A stretch of 64,000 nucleotides of DNA from Stenotrophomonas maltophilia (GTDB taxonomy: Bacteria > Pseudomonadota > Gammaproteobacteria > Xanthomonadales > Xanthomonadaceae), in NCBI RefSeq assembly GCF_900186865.1, contig NZ_LT906480.1:824001-888000 (forward strand), written 5' to 3'. How positions within the stretch are numbered: position 1 is the stretch's first letter; each line of letters starts with the position of its first letter. The position numbers were made by a program, and so were the translations under genes. This document shows, one piece after another, positions 18,809-27,927 of this stretch. The notes under the pieces are model-generated. The model was not told the origin of the DNA and made no database searches. It saw nothing but the letters and a program-made list of their open reading frames with translations.

Positions 18809-19750
18809 ATGCGTACGCTGTACCCCGCCATCACCCCCTACGACGTCGGCACCCTGAAGGTCGACGACCGCCACACGCTGTACTTCGAACAGTGCGGCAA
18901 CCCGGACGGCAAGCCGGTGGTGATGCTGCACGGTGGCCCGGGCGGTGGCTGCAGCGACAAGATGCGCCAGTTCCACGACCCGTCCAAGTACCGCATCATC
19001 CTGTTCGACCAGCGCGGTGCCGGCCGTTCCACCCCGCACGCCGACCTGGTGGACAACACCACCTGGGACCTTGTTGCCGATATCGAGAAGCTGCGCGAAC
19101 ACCTCAAGGTCGATCGCTGGCAGGTGTTCGGTGGCAGCTGGGGTTCGACCCTGGCGCTGGCCTATGCCGAAACCCATCCGCAGCGCGTGACCGAACTGGT
19201 CCTGCGCGGCATCTTCATGCTGCGCCGCTGGGAGCTGGAATGGTTCTACCAGGAAGGCGCCAACCGCCTGTTCCCGGATGCGTGGGAGCACTACCTCAAG
19301 CCGATCCCGTCGGTGGAGCGCCATGACCTGATCTCGGCCTTCCACCGCCGCCTGACCAGCGACGACGAAGCCACCCGCCTGGAAGCGGCCAAGGCGTGGG
19401 CGGTGTGGGAAGGCGCGACCAGCTTCCTGCATGTCGATGATGACTTCATCAACAGCCACGAAGACCCGCACTTCGCGCTGGCGTTTGCCCGCATCGAGAA
19501 CCACTACTTCGTCAACGGCGGCTTCTTCGAGGTGGAAGACCAGCTGCTGCGCGACGCGCACCGCATCGCCGATATTCCCGGCGTGATCGTGCACGGCCGC
19601 TACGACGTGGTCTGCCCGCTGGCCAATGCCTGGGACCTGACCAAGGTGTGGTCGAAGGCAAAGCTGGAAATCACCCCGGCTTCAGGCCATTCGGCGTTCG
19701 AAGCCGAGAACGTGGACGCGCTGGTGCGCGCCACCGATAGCTTCGCCTGA
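18809..19750 (+). CDS. pip: Proline iminopeptidase (prolyl aminopeptidase)
   Basis: An alpha/beta hydrolase of peptidase family S33 that removes N-terminal proline from peptides. The 313-residue protein has HGGPGGG (oxyanion region) and DQRGAGRS. The nucleophile is Ser110 in GGSWGS, the acid lies in HGRYDVVCP and the His in SGHSAFE. There is no signal peptide, so it is cytoplasmic. It stands 48 bp after prmC and is followed by a SMAG dimer. Confidence 0.93.
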   Translation: MRTLYPAITPYDVGTLKVDDRHTLYFEQCGNPDGKPVVMLHGGPGGGCSDKMRQFHDPSKYRIILFDQRGAGRSTPHADLVDNTTWDLVADIEKLREHLKVDRWQVFGGSWGSTLALAYAETHPQRVTELVLRGIFMLRRWELEWFYQEGANRLFPDAWEHYLKPIPSVERHDLISAFHRRLTSDDEATRLEAAKAWAVWEGATSFLHVDDDFINSHEDPHFALAFARIENHYFVNGGFFEVEDQLLRDAHRIADIPGVIVHGRYDVVCPLANAWDLTKVWSKAKLEITPASGHSAFEAENVDALVRATDSFA

Positions 19751-19753
19751 TCG

Positions 19754-19826
19754 GTAGTGCCGGCCGCTGGCCGGCAAACCTGAGACGGTTGGATTCCTGC
19801 AGACGCCGGCCAGCGGCCGGCGCTAC
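19754..19826. repeat. SMAG dimer
   Basis: GTAGTGCCGGCCGCTGGCC at the left and its inverted copy GCCGGCCAGCGGCCGGCGCTAC at the right enclose about 27 bp. The right end overlaps the stop codon of the LysR gene. Confidence 0.85.
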
Positions 19827-20707
19827 CAATCCCCGGCCAGCAACGCGTCGGCCAGCACCTGCAGCTTTGGCGAATGCTGGCGCGACGGCGGGTAGATCAA
19901 CGACAGTTCGCGGCTGCGGCCCTCGAACGGCTGCAGCACGCGCTGCAGGCGGCCGTCGGCCAACGCATCGGCCACCGCGAAATCCATCACCTGCACGATG
20001 CCGATGCCGGCGATGGCCGCTTCCACCAGCGGATCGCCGCTGTCGAACACCATCCGCGTCGGTGGCGTGAACTCACGCAGCTGCCCGTCCTGCAGGAACT
20101 GCCAGTCCACCAGCCGGCCACTGCGCAGGTTGCGTACCGCCAGGCAGGCGTGATCCTGCAGCGCGGCCACATCGTCCGGTGCGCCACAGCGGGCCAGATA
20201 AGCGGGGCTGGCCACCGTCACCCAGCGCAGCGGCCGCAATGGCCGCGCGACGATGCGCTGGTCGGCGATGACGCCGGTGCGCAGCGCGGCATCGAAGCCT
20301 TCCTCGACCAGATCGACCAGGCGGTCGCTGAGCACGGCTTCCACCTGCAGCTGCGGATGCTGTTCCAGTAATGGCGCCAGCATCGGCACCAGCACCTTGC
20401 GCCCGAACATCGACGGCGCACTGATCTTCAACGTACCCGAGGGCGTGCACGGGCGGTCGGCCAGTTGCCGTTCGGCATCGTCCAGGCCGGCCAACAACGG
20501 TGCCACCTGTTCCACGAACTGGCGGCCATCCGGGGTCAACGCCACGTTGCGGGTGTTCCGCTGCAGCAGCTTTACCCCCAGCGTGGCTTCCAGCCGACCG
20601 ATCGCGCGCGACAGGCCGGACTGGCTCAGGCCGAGTTGGCCGGCGGCCACGGTGAAGCTGCGCGCTTCGGCCACCTGCACCAGCATGCGCACCGCGTTGA
20701 GATCCAT
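19823..20707 (-). CDS. LysR-family transcriptional regulator
   Basis: A 294-residue LysR regulator. The HTH is AAGQLGLSQSGLSRAIGRLEATLG, followed by the usual effector-binding domain. I use ATG 20707 (MDLNAVRMLVQVAE); ATG 20722 would add five residues. It is divergent from an MFS transporter gene 70 bp away, which it probably controls. Its TAG stop is supplied by the CTA of a SMAG terminus, so the last residues may have been set by the repeat. Confidence 0.9.
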   Translation of the reverse strand: MDLNAVRMLVQVAEARSFTVAAGQLGLSQSGLSRAIGRLEATLGVKLLQRNTRNVALTPDGRQFVEQVAPLLAGLDDAERQLADRPCTPSGTLKISAPSMFGRKVLVPMLAPLLEQHPQLQVEAVLSDRLVDLVEEGFDAALRTGVIADQRIVARPLRPLRWVTVASPAYLARCGAPDDVAALQDHACLAVRNLRSGRLVDWQFLQDGQLREFTPPTRMVFDSGDPLVEAAIAGIGIVQVMDFAVADALADGRLQRVLQPFEGRSRELSLIYPPSRQHSPKLQVLADALLAGDW

Positions 20708-20759
20708 CGAGGTTCCATTCATGCCGAAAATCATGACAGATATGGCTGGAAGGGGGTTT

Positions 20760-20779
20760 ATTGATTGGCCTGCATCAAT
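20760..20779. promoter_or_regulatory. Candidate LysR operator in the divergent gap
   Basis: ATTGAT and ATCAAT form perfect 6-bp arms around 8 bp, a T-N11-A type LysR box. It overlaps the first possible ATG (20778) of the MFS gene, which argues for translation starting at 20814. Confidence 0.4.
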
Positions 20780-22232
20780 GAGACTGCGTTCCCCCACCGA
20801 TCCACCGCCGCCGATGCCCCTTCTCAAGTACCCACGCTGGGCGCTGACCCTGCTGGCCACCGCGCAGCTGATCATCGCCCTGGATGCCACCATCATCTTC
20901 GTCGCCCTCCATGACATGGGCCGCGCGCTGCAGATCAACGCGCAGCAGCTGCAGTGGGTGGTCAGTGCCTACACCGTCGCCTTCGGCGGCAGCCTGCTGC
21001 TGGGTGGCCGCGCCGCCGACCTGATCGGCCGTCGCCGTTTCTACCGGCTGGGCATGCTGCTGTTCGCACTGGCGTCGCTGCTCGGTGCGCTGGCGCCGAA
21101 TGCCACCTTGTTGATCATCGCGCGCGCCGCGCAGGGCGTCGGTGCGGCCCTGCTGTTCCCCGCCACGCTGGCACTGATCAACACGCTGTACGCCGAAGGC
21201 CCGGTGCGCAACCGCGCGCTGGCGATCTGGAGCATGGCCAGTGCGGTCGGCCTGGCGCTGGGCACGCTGCTGGGTGGGGTGCTGACCCAGGCGTTCGGCT
21301 GGCCGGCGGTGCTGGCGGTGATCGTGCCGCTGGCCACGGCGTGCGCGGTCGCAGCCGGTGCGTGGTTGCCGTCCGATGGTCCAAGGGTGCGCGGCCGCTC
21401 CTTCGATCTGGCCGGTTGCCTGACCGTCACCGCCGGCGGCAGCCTGCTGGTCACTACCCTGGTTCAAGGGCCGGAGTGGGGCTGGACGGCACCGGCCACG
21501 CTGATCTGCCTGCTGCTTTCAGCCGTGCTGTTGACGGTGTTCGTACAGATCGAAAAACGCAGCCGTGACCCGCTGATGCAGTTTTCGCTGTTGCGCCTGT
21601 CGGGCATGCGCGCGGCACTCGGCCTGACCTTCGCCTTCATGAGCAGCTATGGCGTGCAGTACTACTTCCTGGCGCTCTACTTCCAGGATGGCTATGGCTG
21701 GAGCCCGCTGCAGGCCGGCATGGCCTTCCTGCTGCCGACGTTGGTGTGCACCTTCGGCATCCGTATTGCCGAACGCATGCTGCGGCGCCGTTCGCCAAGG
21801 CAGGTACTGGCCTGGGGCTTCGCCGCCGGTGCCATCGGCATTGCCGCGGTGGCGCTGGCGATGCCGCACGGTGCCAGCTACTGGCCGCTGCTGCCGGGCA
21901 TCGTGGTGCTCAGCATCGGCCAGGGCATGAGCTGGACGGCGATGTGGATCGTGGCCGGGCAGGGCGTGCCGGGTCCGCAGCAAGGCGTCGCGTCCGGCAT
22001 GGCGGCCACCGCACAGCAGATCGGCGGGGCGTTGGGACTGGCGGTGCTGGTGATGGTAGCCAACACCGCGCGCGGCACGCAGGCAGCAACCAGTGCCGAC
22101 GCCCTGCAGGGCATGGTCAATGCACAGTACGGCGCCGCGTTGTTCGCCGCGCTCGGCGTGGTGATCGCGCTGGGCCTGCGCCCGGCGCCGGTCGAGTCGG
22201 CCGCCGCCGTCTGCCCGGTCAACGAGGCATGA
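20778..22232 (+). CDS. MFS drug/solute exporter (EmrB/QacA, 14-TM type)
   Basis: A 484-residue (472 if started at ATG 20814) major facilitator with about 14 hydrophobic helices. The DHA2 signature LDATIIFVALHDMGRAL is in TM1, and RAADLIGRRRFYRLG is the loop 2-3 motif. The central loop (ERSRDPLMQFSLL-like) is as in EmrB. Such proteins expel drugs or organic compounds by proton antiport. No membrane-fusion or outer-membrane partner is next to it, so it probably works alone across the inner membrane. It is likely regulated by the divergent LysR gene. Confidence 0.88.
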   Translation: MRLRSPTDPPPPMPLLKYPRWALTLLATAQLIIALDATIIFVALHDMGRALQINAQQLQWVVSAYTVAFGGSLLLGGRAADLIGRRRFYRLGMLLFALASLLGALAPNATLLIIARAAQGVGAALLFPATLALINTLYAEGPVRNRALAIWSMASAVGLALGTLLGGVLTQAFGWPAVLAVIVPLATACAVAAGAWLPSDGPRVRGRSFDLAGCLTVTAGGSLLVTTLVQGPEWGWTAPATLICLLLSAVLLTVFVQIEKRSRDPLMQFSLLRLSGMRAALGLTFAFMSSYGVQYYFLALYFQDGYGWSPLQAGMAFLLPTLVCTFGIRIAERMLRRRSPRQVLAWGFAAGAIGIAAVALAMPHGASYWPLLPGIVVLSIGQGMSWTAMWIVAGQGVPGPQQGVASGMAATAQQIGGALGLAVLVMVANTARGTQAATSADALQGMVNAQYGAALFAALGVVIALGLRPAPVESAAAVCPVNEA

Positions 22233-22270
22233 TTGAAGGCGCTGCCGTGGGTGGATGTGCCACGCCTGCG

Positions 22271-22343
22271 GTGGTGCTGGCCGCTGGCCGGCAAACACAT
22301 TGATCCAACTACCCTGAGGTTGCCGGCCAGCGGCCGGCACTAC
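22271..22343. repeat. SMAG dimer, left end variant GTGG
   Basis: GTGGTGCTGGCCGCTGGCC at the left and GCCGGCCAGCGGCCGGCACTAC at the right lie between the converging MFS and amidohydrolase genes. Confidence 0.8.
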
Positions 22344-22368
22344 CGATACGGGATGGAACCACGCGCGT

Positions 22369-23166
22369 TCAACCCAGCGCCAGCAGCTCCGGTTGCAGCG
22401 CGCTGAAGATCCGCACCAGCCGCTCCGCCCACGCCTGCTGCCCGGCGGCATCGGCGATCAGGTCCTGGCGGATCTCCAGTTCCACGTGCACCAGGCCTCG
22501 CCCTTCGCCATGCACCGGTACCGCGTAGTCGCTGGTACTGCTGACCGAATACGGTTCGTTGTCACCCACCACCAGGTCGCCTTCATCGCGCAGTGCCTGC
22601 AGCAGGGCATGCGCAAAGCGCGTGTCCTGGTGGTACAGCACGCCGGCGTGCCACGGCCGCTGCGTGCCGTTCATCACTGGCGTGAAGCTGTGCATCATCA
22701 CCAGCAGGGTGGGGCGGCCGGCATCGCGGCGGGCATCCAGCTCTGCGTCGATGCGCGCATGGTAGGGCGCGTGGATCGCATCGATGCGCTGCTGCCGCTG
22801 TGCAGCCGACAGCCCGGCATTGCCCGGGACCACGGTGTGGTCGCTCACTTCCGGAATCAGCGTCGGCGAGGCCAGTGGGCGGTTGCAGTCGATCAGCAGC
22901 CGCGAATAGGTCTGTTCGATCGCCCATGCATCCAGCCGTTCGGCCAGTGCGCGGGTAGTGCCGGCGATGCCGATGTCCCAGCCGATATGGCGGTCCAGCT
23001 CGGCCTGGGCCAGGCCGAGCCCGGTCAGCGCGCGTGGCACCTGCTGGCCGGCGTGATCGGCCAGCAGCAGGTACGGCGAGGCGCCCTGCGGCCGGTGGAG
23101 GGTATAGATCGCCGGGTCGTCGGCGCCCAGCAGCGCCGGCAGTACGTGCAGATCGGCGTCAGCCAC
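22369..23166 (-). CDS. N-formylglutamate amidohydrolase family protein
   Basis: A 265-residue zinc amidohydrolase. LLLADHAGQQVP carries the first His, and IDCNRPLASPTLIPEVSD and MMHSFTPVMNG are characteristic of the family. It would hydrolyse N-formylglutamate or a similar N-acyl amino acid. No histidine-degradation genes are nearby. Its start overlaps the end of the Nudix gene by 8 bp, placing it last in a four-gene operon. Confidence 0.85.
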   Translation of the reverse strand: MADADLHVLPALLGADDPAIYTLHRPQGASPYLLLADHAGQQVPRALTGLGLAQAELDRHIGWDIGIAGTTRALAERLDAWAIEQTYSRLLIDCNRPLASPTLIPEVSDHTVVPGNAGLSAAQRQQRIDAIHAPYHARIDAELDARRDAGRPTLLVMMHSFTPVMNGTQRPWHAGVLYHQDTRFAHALLQALRDEGDLVVGDNEPYSVSSTSDYAVPVHGEGRGLVHVELEIRQDLIADAAGQQAWAERLVRIFSALQPELLALG

Positions 23167-23713
23167 GCGGGCGCCCGTCCAGGTGGTGCTCGATCATCCA
23201 CAGGCCCGCCCACAGCTTGGCATCCAGCTCATAGCCTTCGCCCATCTTCTGCACCAGCCAGGCCGCCGCCTGCGCGCGCGGAATCTCGTGCACGGTGATG
23301 TCTTCGCTGTCATCGCCGCCACCTTCGCCGATCCGGCGCAGGCCGGTGGCGCGTACGAAGGCGATCTTCTCGCTGCTGGCGCCGGAGGACGTCGGGCCGA
23401 TCATCAGCACTTCGGCGTGATCGGCGGTCCAGCCGGTTTCTTCTTCCAGCTCGCGCACGGCCGAGACTTCGATCGATTCGCCGGCGTGGATGTCCCCGAC
23501 CAGGCCGGCCGGCATCTCGATGGTGGGTGCCTGCAGCGGCACGCGGAACTGTTCCACGAACAGCACCTTGTCCTCCGGGGTGACGGCGATGATGATCGCG
23601 GCCAGGCCACCGGCATGGGTACGTTCGCTGTATTCCCAGGTGCCGCGCACCAGCATGCGCTGGTACTTGCCTTCATAGACGACACGCGGGGCTTCGGTGT
23701 TGCGCTGGCTCAT
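23159..23713 (-). CDS. Nudix hydrolase, ADP-ribose pyrophosphatase-like
   Basis: A 184-residue protein with a complete Nudix box (G-x5-E-x7-REUXEE), seen as GDIHAGESIEVSAVRELEEETGW split by its conserved residues. The upstream AGLVGDI and the N-terminal VYEGKYQRMLVRGTWEY fit the ADP-ribose pyrophosphatase (NudF-like) branch. It begins at ATG 23713 overlapping the exonuclease stop as ATGA. A longer open frame upstream is the exonuclease gene in another phase. Confidence 0.9.
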   Translation of the reverse strand: MSQRNTEAPRVVYEGKYQRMLVRGTWEYSERTHAGGLAAIIIAVTPEDKVLFVEQFRVPLQAPTIEMPAGLVGDIHAGESIEVSAVRELEEETGWTADHAEVLMIGPTSSGASSEKIAFVRATGLRRIGEGGGDDSEDITVHEIPRAQAAAWLVQKMGEGYELDAKLWAGLWMIEHHLDGRPRG

Positions 23714-24645
23714 GCGGGCTCGCTGTGGGTGGGAAGAATATCGGGCACGCCGGCGGCATCGAACAGCCGGCGGCGGGTCATCGGGCCGAAGCGCAGGGTC
23801 TGGCACAGGCCGCCGAGCAGCTCGGGATCGGCGGTCTGGCGCAACAGGCCGGGCTGGCTGCCTTCCAATGGCGCGTCCAGCGCGATGGTGGTCAGCTGGC
23901 GCCAGAGCTGGGCGTGCTCGCGCTGCTCGCGCAGGCGCACCGCCATCTGGGCGGCGCCGCGCAGGCGCAGGAAAGGCACTTCGTCCAGGCGTTCGTACAG
24001 TGCATCCATGCTGCCGAAATGGGCCAGCAGCACGGCGGCGGACTTGCTGCCGACGCCACTGATACCGGGAATGTTGTCCACCGCATCGCCGCACAGCGCC
24101 AGGTAGTCGGCAATCTGGTGCGCGTGCACGCCGTGCCGCGCCTTCACTCCGGCCACGTTCCAGCGCTGGTTGCGTGCGTAGTCCCACTGCTCGTCGTGAT
24201 CCAGCAGCAGCTGCGACAGGTCCTTGTCGGCGGAGATGATCACGCCGCGGTGGCTGCCACGATGCACATGCAGGGCGCTTCCGATCAGGTCGTCAGCCTC
24301 GTATTCATGGTGGGCCAGAACGGCGAGGCCCAACGCTGCGCACAGCGCCTTGCAGTGCACGAACTGGCGCTTGAGCGCCTCCGGCGCCGGGTCGCGGTTG
24401 GCCTTGTAGGCGGGGTACAGGCGGTGGCGGAAGCCACTGTCCAGCGCTTCGTCGAAGGCGATGGCGATGTGACGCGGGCGTTCGCGCTCGAGCAGGTCCA
24501 GCAGGAAGCGGGCGAAGCCGTGCACGGCATTGGTCGGCCAGCCCTGCGCGTCCTGGAACTGGTCGGGCAGGGAGTGCCACGCGCGGAACACATAGATGCT
24601 GGCGTCGACCAGGTACAGCGACGGCGGTGGTACCGGCAGGGTCAT
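23710..24645 (-). CDS. 5'-3' exonuclease (Pol I N-terminal/XPG-like)
   Basis: A stand-alone 311-residue flap-type exonuclease, equivalent to the small domain of DNA polymerase I or to ExoIX/Xni. Metal-binding acidic clusters are visible in LVDASIYVFRAWH, FDEALDSGFRHRLYPAYKANR, YEADDLIGSAL and ISADKDLSQLL. The helix-hairpin-helix part is GDAVDNIPGISGVGSKSA. Start ATG 24645 overlaps the nitroreductase stop as ATGA. It likely removes flaps or RNA primers. Confidence 0.92.
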   Translation of the reverse strand: MTLPVPPPSLYLVDASIYVFRAWHSLPDQFQDAQGWPTNAVHGFARFLLDLLERERPRHIAIAFDEALDSGFRHRLYPAYKANRDPAPEALKRQFVHCKALCAALGLAVLAHHEYEADDLIGSALHVHRGSHRGVIISADKDLSQLLLDHDEQWDYARNQRWNVAGVKARHGVHAHQIADYLALCGDAVDNIPGISGVGSKSAAVLLAHFGSMDALYERLDEVPFLRLRGAAQMAVRLREQREHAQLWRQLTTIALDAPLEGSQPGLLRQTADPELLGGLCQTLRFGPMTRRRLFDAAGVPDILPTHSEPA

Positions 24646-25244
24646 GCCGGAGGCGTCCAGTCGCGCAGCAGGGTGGCAGGGTCCGGACGCTCGCGCTCGG
24701 GCACGGCGGCCTTCGGCGTGCCGATATGGATGAAACCGGCGATGCCTTCGCCCTCGGCCAGGCCCAGGTAGGCGTGCACGGCGGGGTCGAAGGCCATCCA
24801 GGCGGTCAGCCACTGCGCGCCGAAGCCCAGCGCCTGTGCGGCCTGCAGCAGGGCGAAGCAGACGCAGCCGGCGGTCATCAGCTGCTCCTGCTCGGGCACC
24901 TTCGGGTCCGGGCGCGGGCTGGCCACCACCACGATCACCAGCGGCGCATGGCTGAAACGCTGGCGGTCCTTCTCGAATACCGCCTCGCCGGCATGCGGGT
25001 CGCGCTGGCGGCTGCGCTCGGCCAGGAAGTCGCCCAGAGTGTGACGTGCATCGCCGGCGATCTTCAGGAAGCGGAACGGTACGCGCTTGCCGTGGTCGGG
25101 CACGCGCACGGCCGAGGCCAGCATGCGCTGCAGGGTGGCCGGATCCGGTCCGGGCTCGCCCAGTTGCCGCGAGGGCACCGAGCGGCGGGCATCCAGGGCA
25201 AGCAGGGCAGCGGGGTCGGGCATGGAGTCTGAACCGGTCATCAC
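24642..25244 (-). CDS. Nitroreductase family flavoprotein
   Basis: A 200-residue FMN-dependent oxidoreductase resembling the YdjA group of small nitroreductases. It has an N-terminal RRSVPSRQLGEPGPD, the central AGCVCFALLQAAQALGFGAQW and IAGFIHIGTP near the end. Physiological substrates are unknown; the fold usually reduces quinones, nitro compounds or double bonds with NAD(P)H. Starts at 25244 or 25223 are both possible, neither with a clear ribosome-binding site. It is the first gene of the overlapping operon. Confidence 0.85.
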   Translation of the reverse strand: MMTGSDSMPDPAALLALDARRSVPSRQLGEPGPDPATLQRMLASAVRVPDHGKRVPFRFLKIAGDARHTLGDFLAERSRQRDPHAGEAVFEKDRQRFSHAPLVIVVVASPRPDPKVPEQEQLMTAGCVCFALLQAAQALGFGAQWLTAWMAFDPAVHAYLGLAEGEGIAGFIHIGTPKAAVPERERPDPATLLRDWTPPA

Positions 25245-25554
25245 GGGTGTTTGATTATAGTCGGGGTGGTCAATGACGCCGTCTGTGTCGCGTCCTGCCC
25301 CTGAATATCAAACTGTGATGAACATCATGCCACTGGCGGGAAAGGGACGACCGCTTCCTCTCGCCTCGTGGGCCTCGCACGGCTTACGATATCTATCTTG
25401 CCGGGCCGCCGGTCATGAGGTTTGAAGTGAGGACTGTTTCACTGTCCGTGACGGGCTGGCCGGCCTACCATCGACGTACCGGTACATGGGGTGTACCGGC
25501 CGTCGCGATGTCCATGCTGTCTGTCGTACCAGAGAAGGTGGGGAGCCTTCCCGA
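25245..25554. other. 310-bp intergenic gap between divergent genes
   Basis: The gap separates the nitroreductase operon from the DUF1631 gene. It is less GC-rich than its surroundings near 25250-25330 and must hold both promoters. I see no clear repeat, hairpin or operator. AAGGTGGGGAG precedes the DUF1631 start. Confidence 0.5.
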
Positions 25555-27876
25555 ATGATGAGCGCGCCCACACCGATGGGATCGCCGGGCCGTGACCCGG
25601 CCCAGCTTCAGCGTGCCCGGGACATGGTCCTGCCGGCGCTGTGCCAGGCTTTCGGGGCCGCACTGGCGCGTTTCGACGATGCACTGTTCGACCGGGCCGG
25701 CAATGCAGGCTCGTCGCAGCTGCTGTTCCTGGATGCGATGCGCGAGCTGCGCCGCCGCCGTGAGGACATCGCCGCCGCCTTCGCCGGCCACCTGCAGCGG
25801 GCCTGGGATGCACTGGCCAGTGGCGAGCCGCTGTCGGCCGAAGCCACCCTGTCCGGGCCGGCCGAGGATGGCCTGAGCCTGCTGGCTGAACATGTACTGG
25901 AGTCGCGGCTGGCGGTGCGCAATTTCGCCACCGTGCTGCTGCGCGACTTCAAGCCGGTGCTGGCGCGGCTGGACCGGCGCCTGGGCCGCTTGATCGGCGG
26001 CGCCGAGCTGGATGCCGACCACAACCCGGTCAGCCCCGAACACCTGGGCGTGGCCATCCATGAGGCCTTTGCCGGCTGCGAGCTGGCGCCGGAAGTGCAC
26101 CTGGTGCTGATCAAGCTGTGCGAGCGCGACCTGCGCGCGCCGGTGGGCCGTATCTACGAGAAGCTGGACGAGCAGCTGGCCGCCGCTGGCGTGATGTCTC
26201 AGATGGGGGCGCCGCGGCGTCCGCTGTCGTCCGCGCCCGACCCGCGTATGGCGCCGGGCGCGGACGATCTGGTCGAGCCGCGCCACGCGGCGGGCTTCGA
26301 ATCCGACTTCAGCGATGATGAACAGGCCGCGCCGGCCTGGGCGCAGCGTTTCGCCGCGCGCTGGTCCGAGCGCCGTGGCCACATGCAGCAGCACCTCGGG
26401 GGCGAGGAGGCCGGCAGTGGCGAGGCGTATGCCGGCCAGCAGGGCATGCTGCTGGAGGCCCTGCATGAGCTGCTGCAGCAGACCCGCCACGTTCGCGAGG
26501 ACGCCACCTCGGCCGCGCAGGTCGCGGTTGGCCAGCACCGCCCGTTGAGCCAGCGCGAGATGATGTCGGTGCTGTCGCTGCTGCAGGCCACGCCCAGTGC
26601 GACACTGCGTGCAGCCATCGGCGAGGATGGCGAATCGCTGGCGCAGCGGCTGAAGAGTGAAGTGCTGTCCAGCGCCACCCGTCTCGGCGTCGATCCTGGC
26701 CAGACCCGGCTGGACCCGCAGGACGAGGACGCGATTGATCTGGTCGGCATGCTGTTCGATGTGATGCTGGACGAACGCGAGCTGGAAGGTCGCTCGCGCG
26801 AGCTGATCGGCCGCCTGGTGGTGCCCTTCGTCAAGGTGGCGATGCTCGACCGCCGCATGTTCGTGCAGAAGACCCATCCGGCCCGCAAGCTGCTCAACTC
26901 GCTGGCCGAAGCCTGCGAGGGCAACACCGGCGAAAGCCAGGCCGAGCGCATGCTGATGGCCAAGGTGGAAGAGATCATCGAGCGCCTGGTGGCCGAGTTC
27001 AACGAGAACCTGGCGATCTTCCTGACCCTGGAAGAAGAATTCCGCGAATTCCTCGTGCAGCACCGCCGCCGCGTGGAAATCGCTGAGCGTCGCGCCGCCG
27101 AAACGCAGCGTGGCCAGGAAAAGCTGGAAATGGCCCGCAGCCGGGCCGGTGCCGAACTGGACCGCCGCATCGGTGATGCCACCTTGCCGCCGGCCATCGC
27201 CGAGTTCCTGCGCCAGCCGTGGCAGCACCACCTGACCCTGGCACTGCTGCGCGAGGGCGAGGAGGGCGCTTCGGTGGCCGAGGCACTCAGCCTGGCTGAC
27301 GGCCTGCTGGAGGAAGTGGCCGAGGCCCGCCGCCAGATCGTCGGCAAACCGTGGCTGCAGGCCTGGCAGCCGGTGCTGGCCAAGGTATTTGCCAGTGTCG
27401 GCGTGCACGGCGATGCCGCAACCGGTGCTATCGACGCCTTGCATGACACCCTGCAGGGCATTGCCGAATCGCGGCCGGAACTGCAGCGCGCGCTGCCGGA
27501 ACTGCCGCAGGTTGCCTTGCCGGCGCCACCGGTGGCTGAATCGCCCGCGGTCGAGCTGGGCGGGCAGATCGACGCCGACGATTTCGACAACGCCGATGCC
27601 GATCGCTTCCGCCGCATGGAAATCGGCAACTGGCTGGACTTTGTCGACAAGGACGGCAAGGTGCAGGCCGGCAAGCTGTCCTGGGTCAGCCCGATTTCCT
27701 CGCGCCTGCTGTTCGTCAACCGCCGCGGCGTGCGCTTCTGCGTGGCCTCGCCGGAAGAACTGGCGGTGATGGTGCGGCTGGGCCGCCTGCGCGCCCATGT
27801 GGATGACGGTGCGTTCGACAGCGCGATGCAGGGTGTGATCGATCGGCTGGACCCGGGCAGCGCCACGCTGCACTGA
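25555..27876 (+). CDS. DUF1631 domain protein
   Basis: A 773-residue cytoplasmic protein of the DUF1631 family, found mainly in proteobacteria and often mislabelled thymidine phosphorylase. The sequence is almost entirely helical with long charged stretches (for example around residues 480-540, LEEEFREFLVQHRRRVEIAERR). The C-terminal 120 residues (NWLDFVDKDGKVQAGKLSWVSP) look like a small beta-barrel similar to PilZ-type domains. I start it at ATG 25555; the upstream frame lacks coding character. No enzymatic motif is visible. Confidence 0.8.
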   Translation: MMSAPTPMGSPGRDPAQLQRARDMVLPALCQAFGAALARFDDALFDRAGNAGSSQLLFLDAMRELRRRREDIAAAFAGHLQRAWDALASGEPLSAEATLSGPAEDGLSLLAEHVLESRLAVRNFATVLLRDFKPVLARLDRRLGRLIGGAELDADHNPVSPEHLGVAIHEAFAGCELAPEVHLVLIKLCERDLRAPVGRIYEKLDEQLAAAGVMSQMGAPRRPLSSAPDPRMAPGADDLVEPRHAAGFESDFSDDEQAAPAWAQRFAARWSERRGHMQQHLGGEEAGSGEAYAGQQGMLLEALHELLQQTRHVREDATSAAQVAVGQHRPLSQREMMSVLSLLQATPSATLRAAIGEDGESLAQRLKSEVLSSATRLGVDPGQTRLDPQDEDAIDLVGMLFDVMLDERELEGRSRELIGRLVVPFVKVAMLDRRMFVQKTHPARKLLNSLAEACEGNTGESQAERMLMAKVEEIIERLVAEFNENLAIFLTLEEEFREFLVQHRRRVEIAERRAAETQRGQEKLEMARSRAGAELDRRIGDATLPPAIAEFLRQPWQHHLTLALLREGEEGASVAEALSLADGLLEEVAEARRQIVGKPWLQAWQPVLAKVFASVGVHGDAATGAIDALHDTLQGIAESRPELQRALPELPQVALPAPPVAESPAVELGGQIDADDFDNADADRFRRMEIGNWLDFVDKDGKVQAGKLSWVSPISSRLLFVNRRGVRFCVASPEELAVMVRLGRLRAHVDDGAFDSAMQGVIDRLDPGSATLH

Positions 27877-27927
27877 GTGGAGCCGCCTGCTAGGATCGGG
27901 AAAACTCACCGATCAGCGGGGACCTGC

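Noticed and set aside
25555..27876. Thymidine phosphorylase
   Set aside because: DUF1631 proteins often carry this label, but none of the phosphorylase motifs is present.
25465..27909. 814-codon minus-strand frame opposite the DUF1631 gene
   Set aside because: Gln/Arg/His-rich shadow of the real plus-strand gene without ribosome-binding site or motif.
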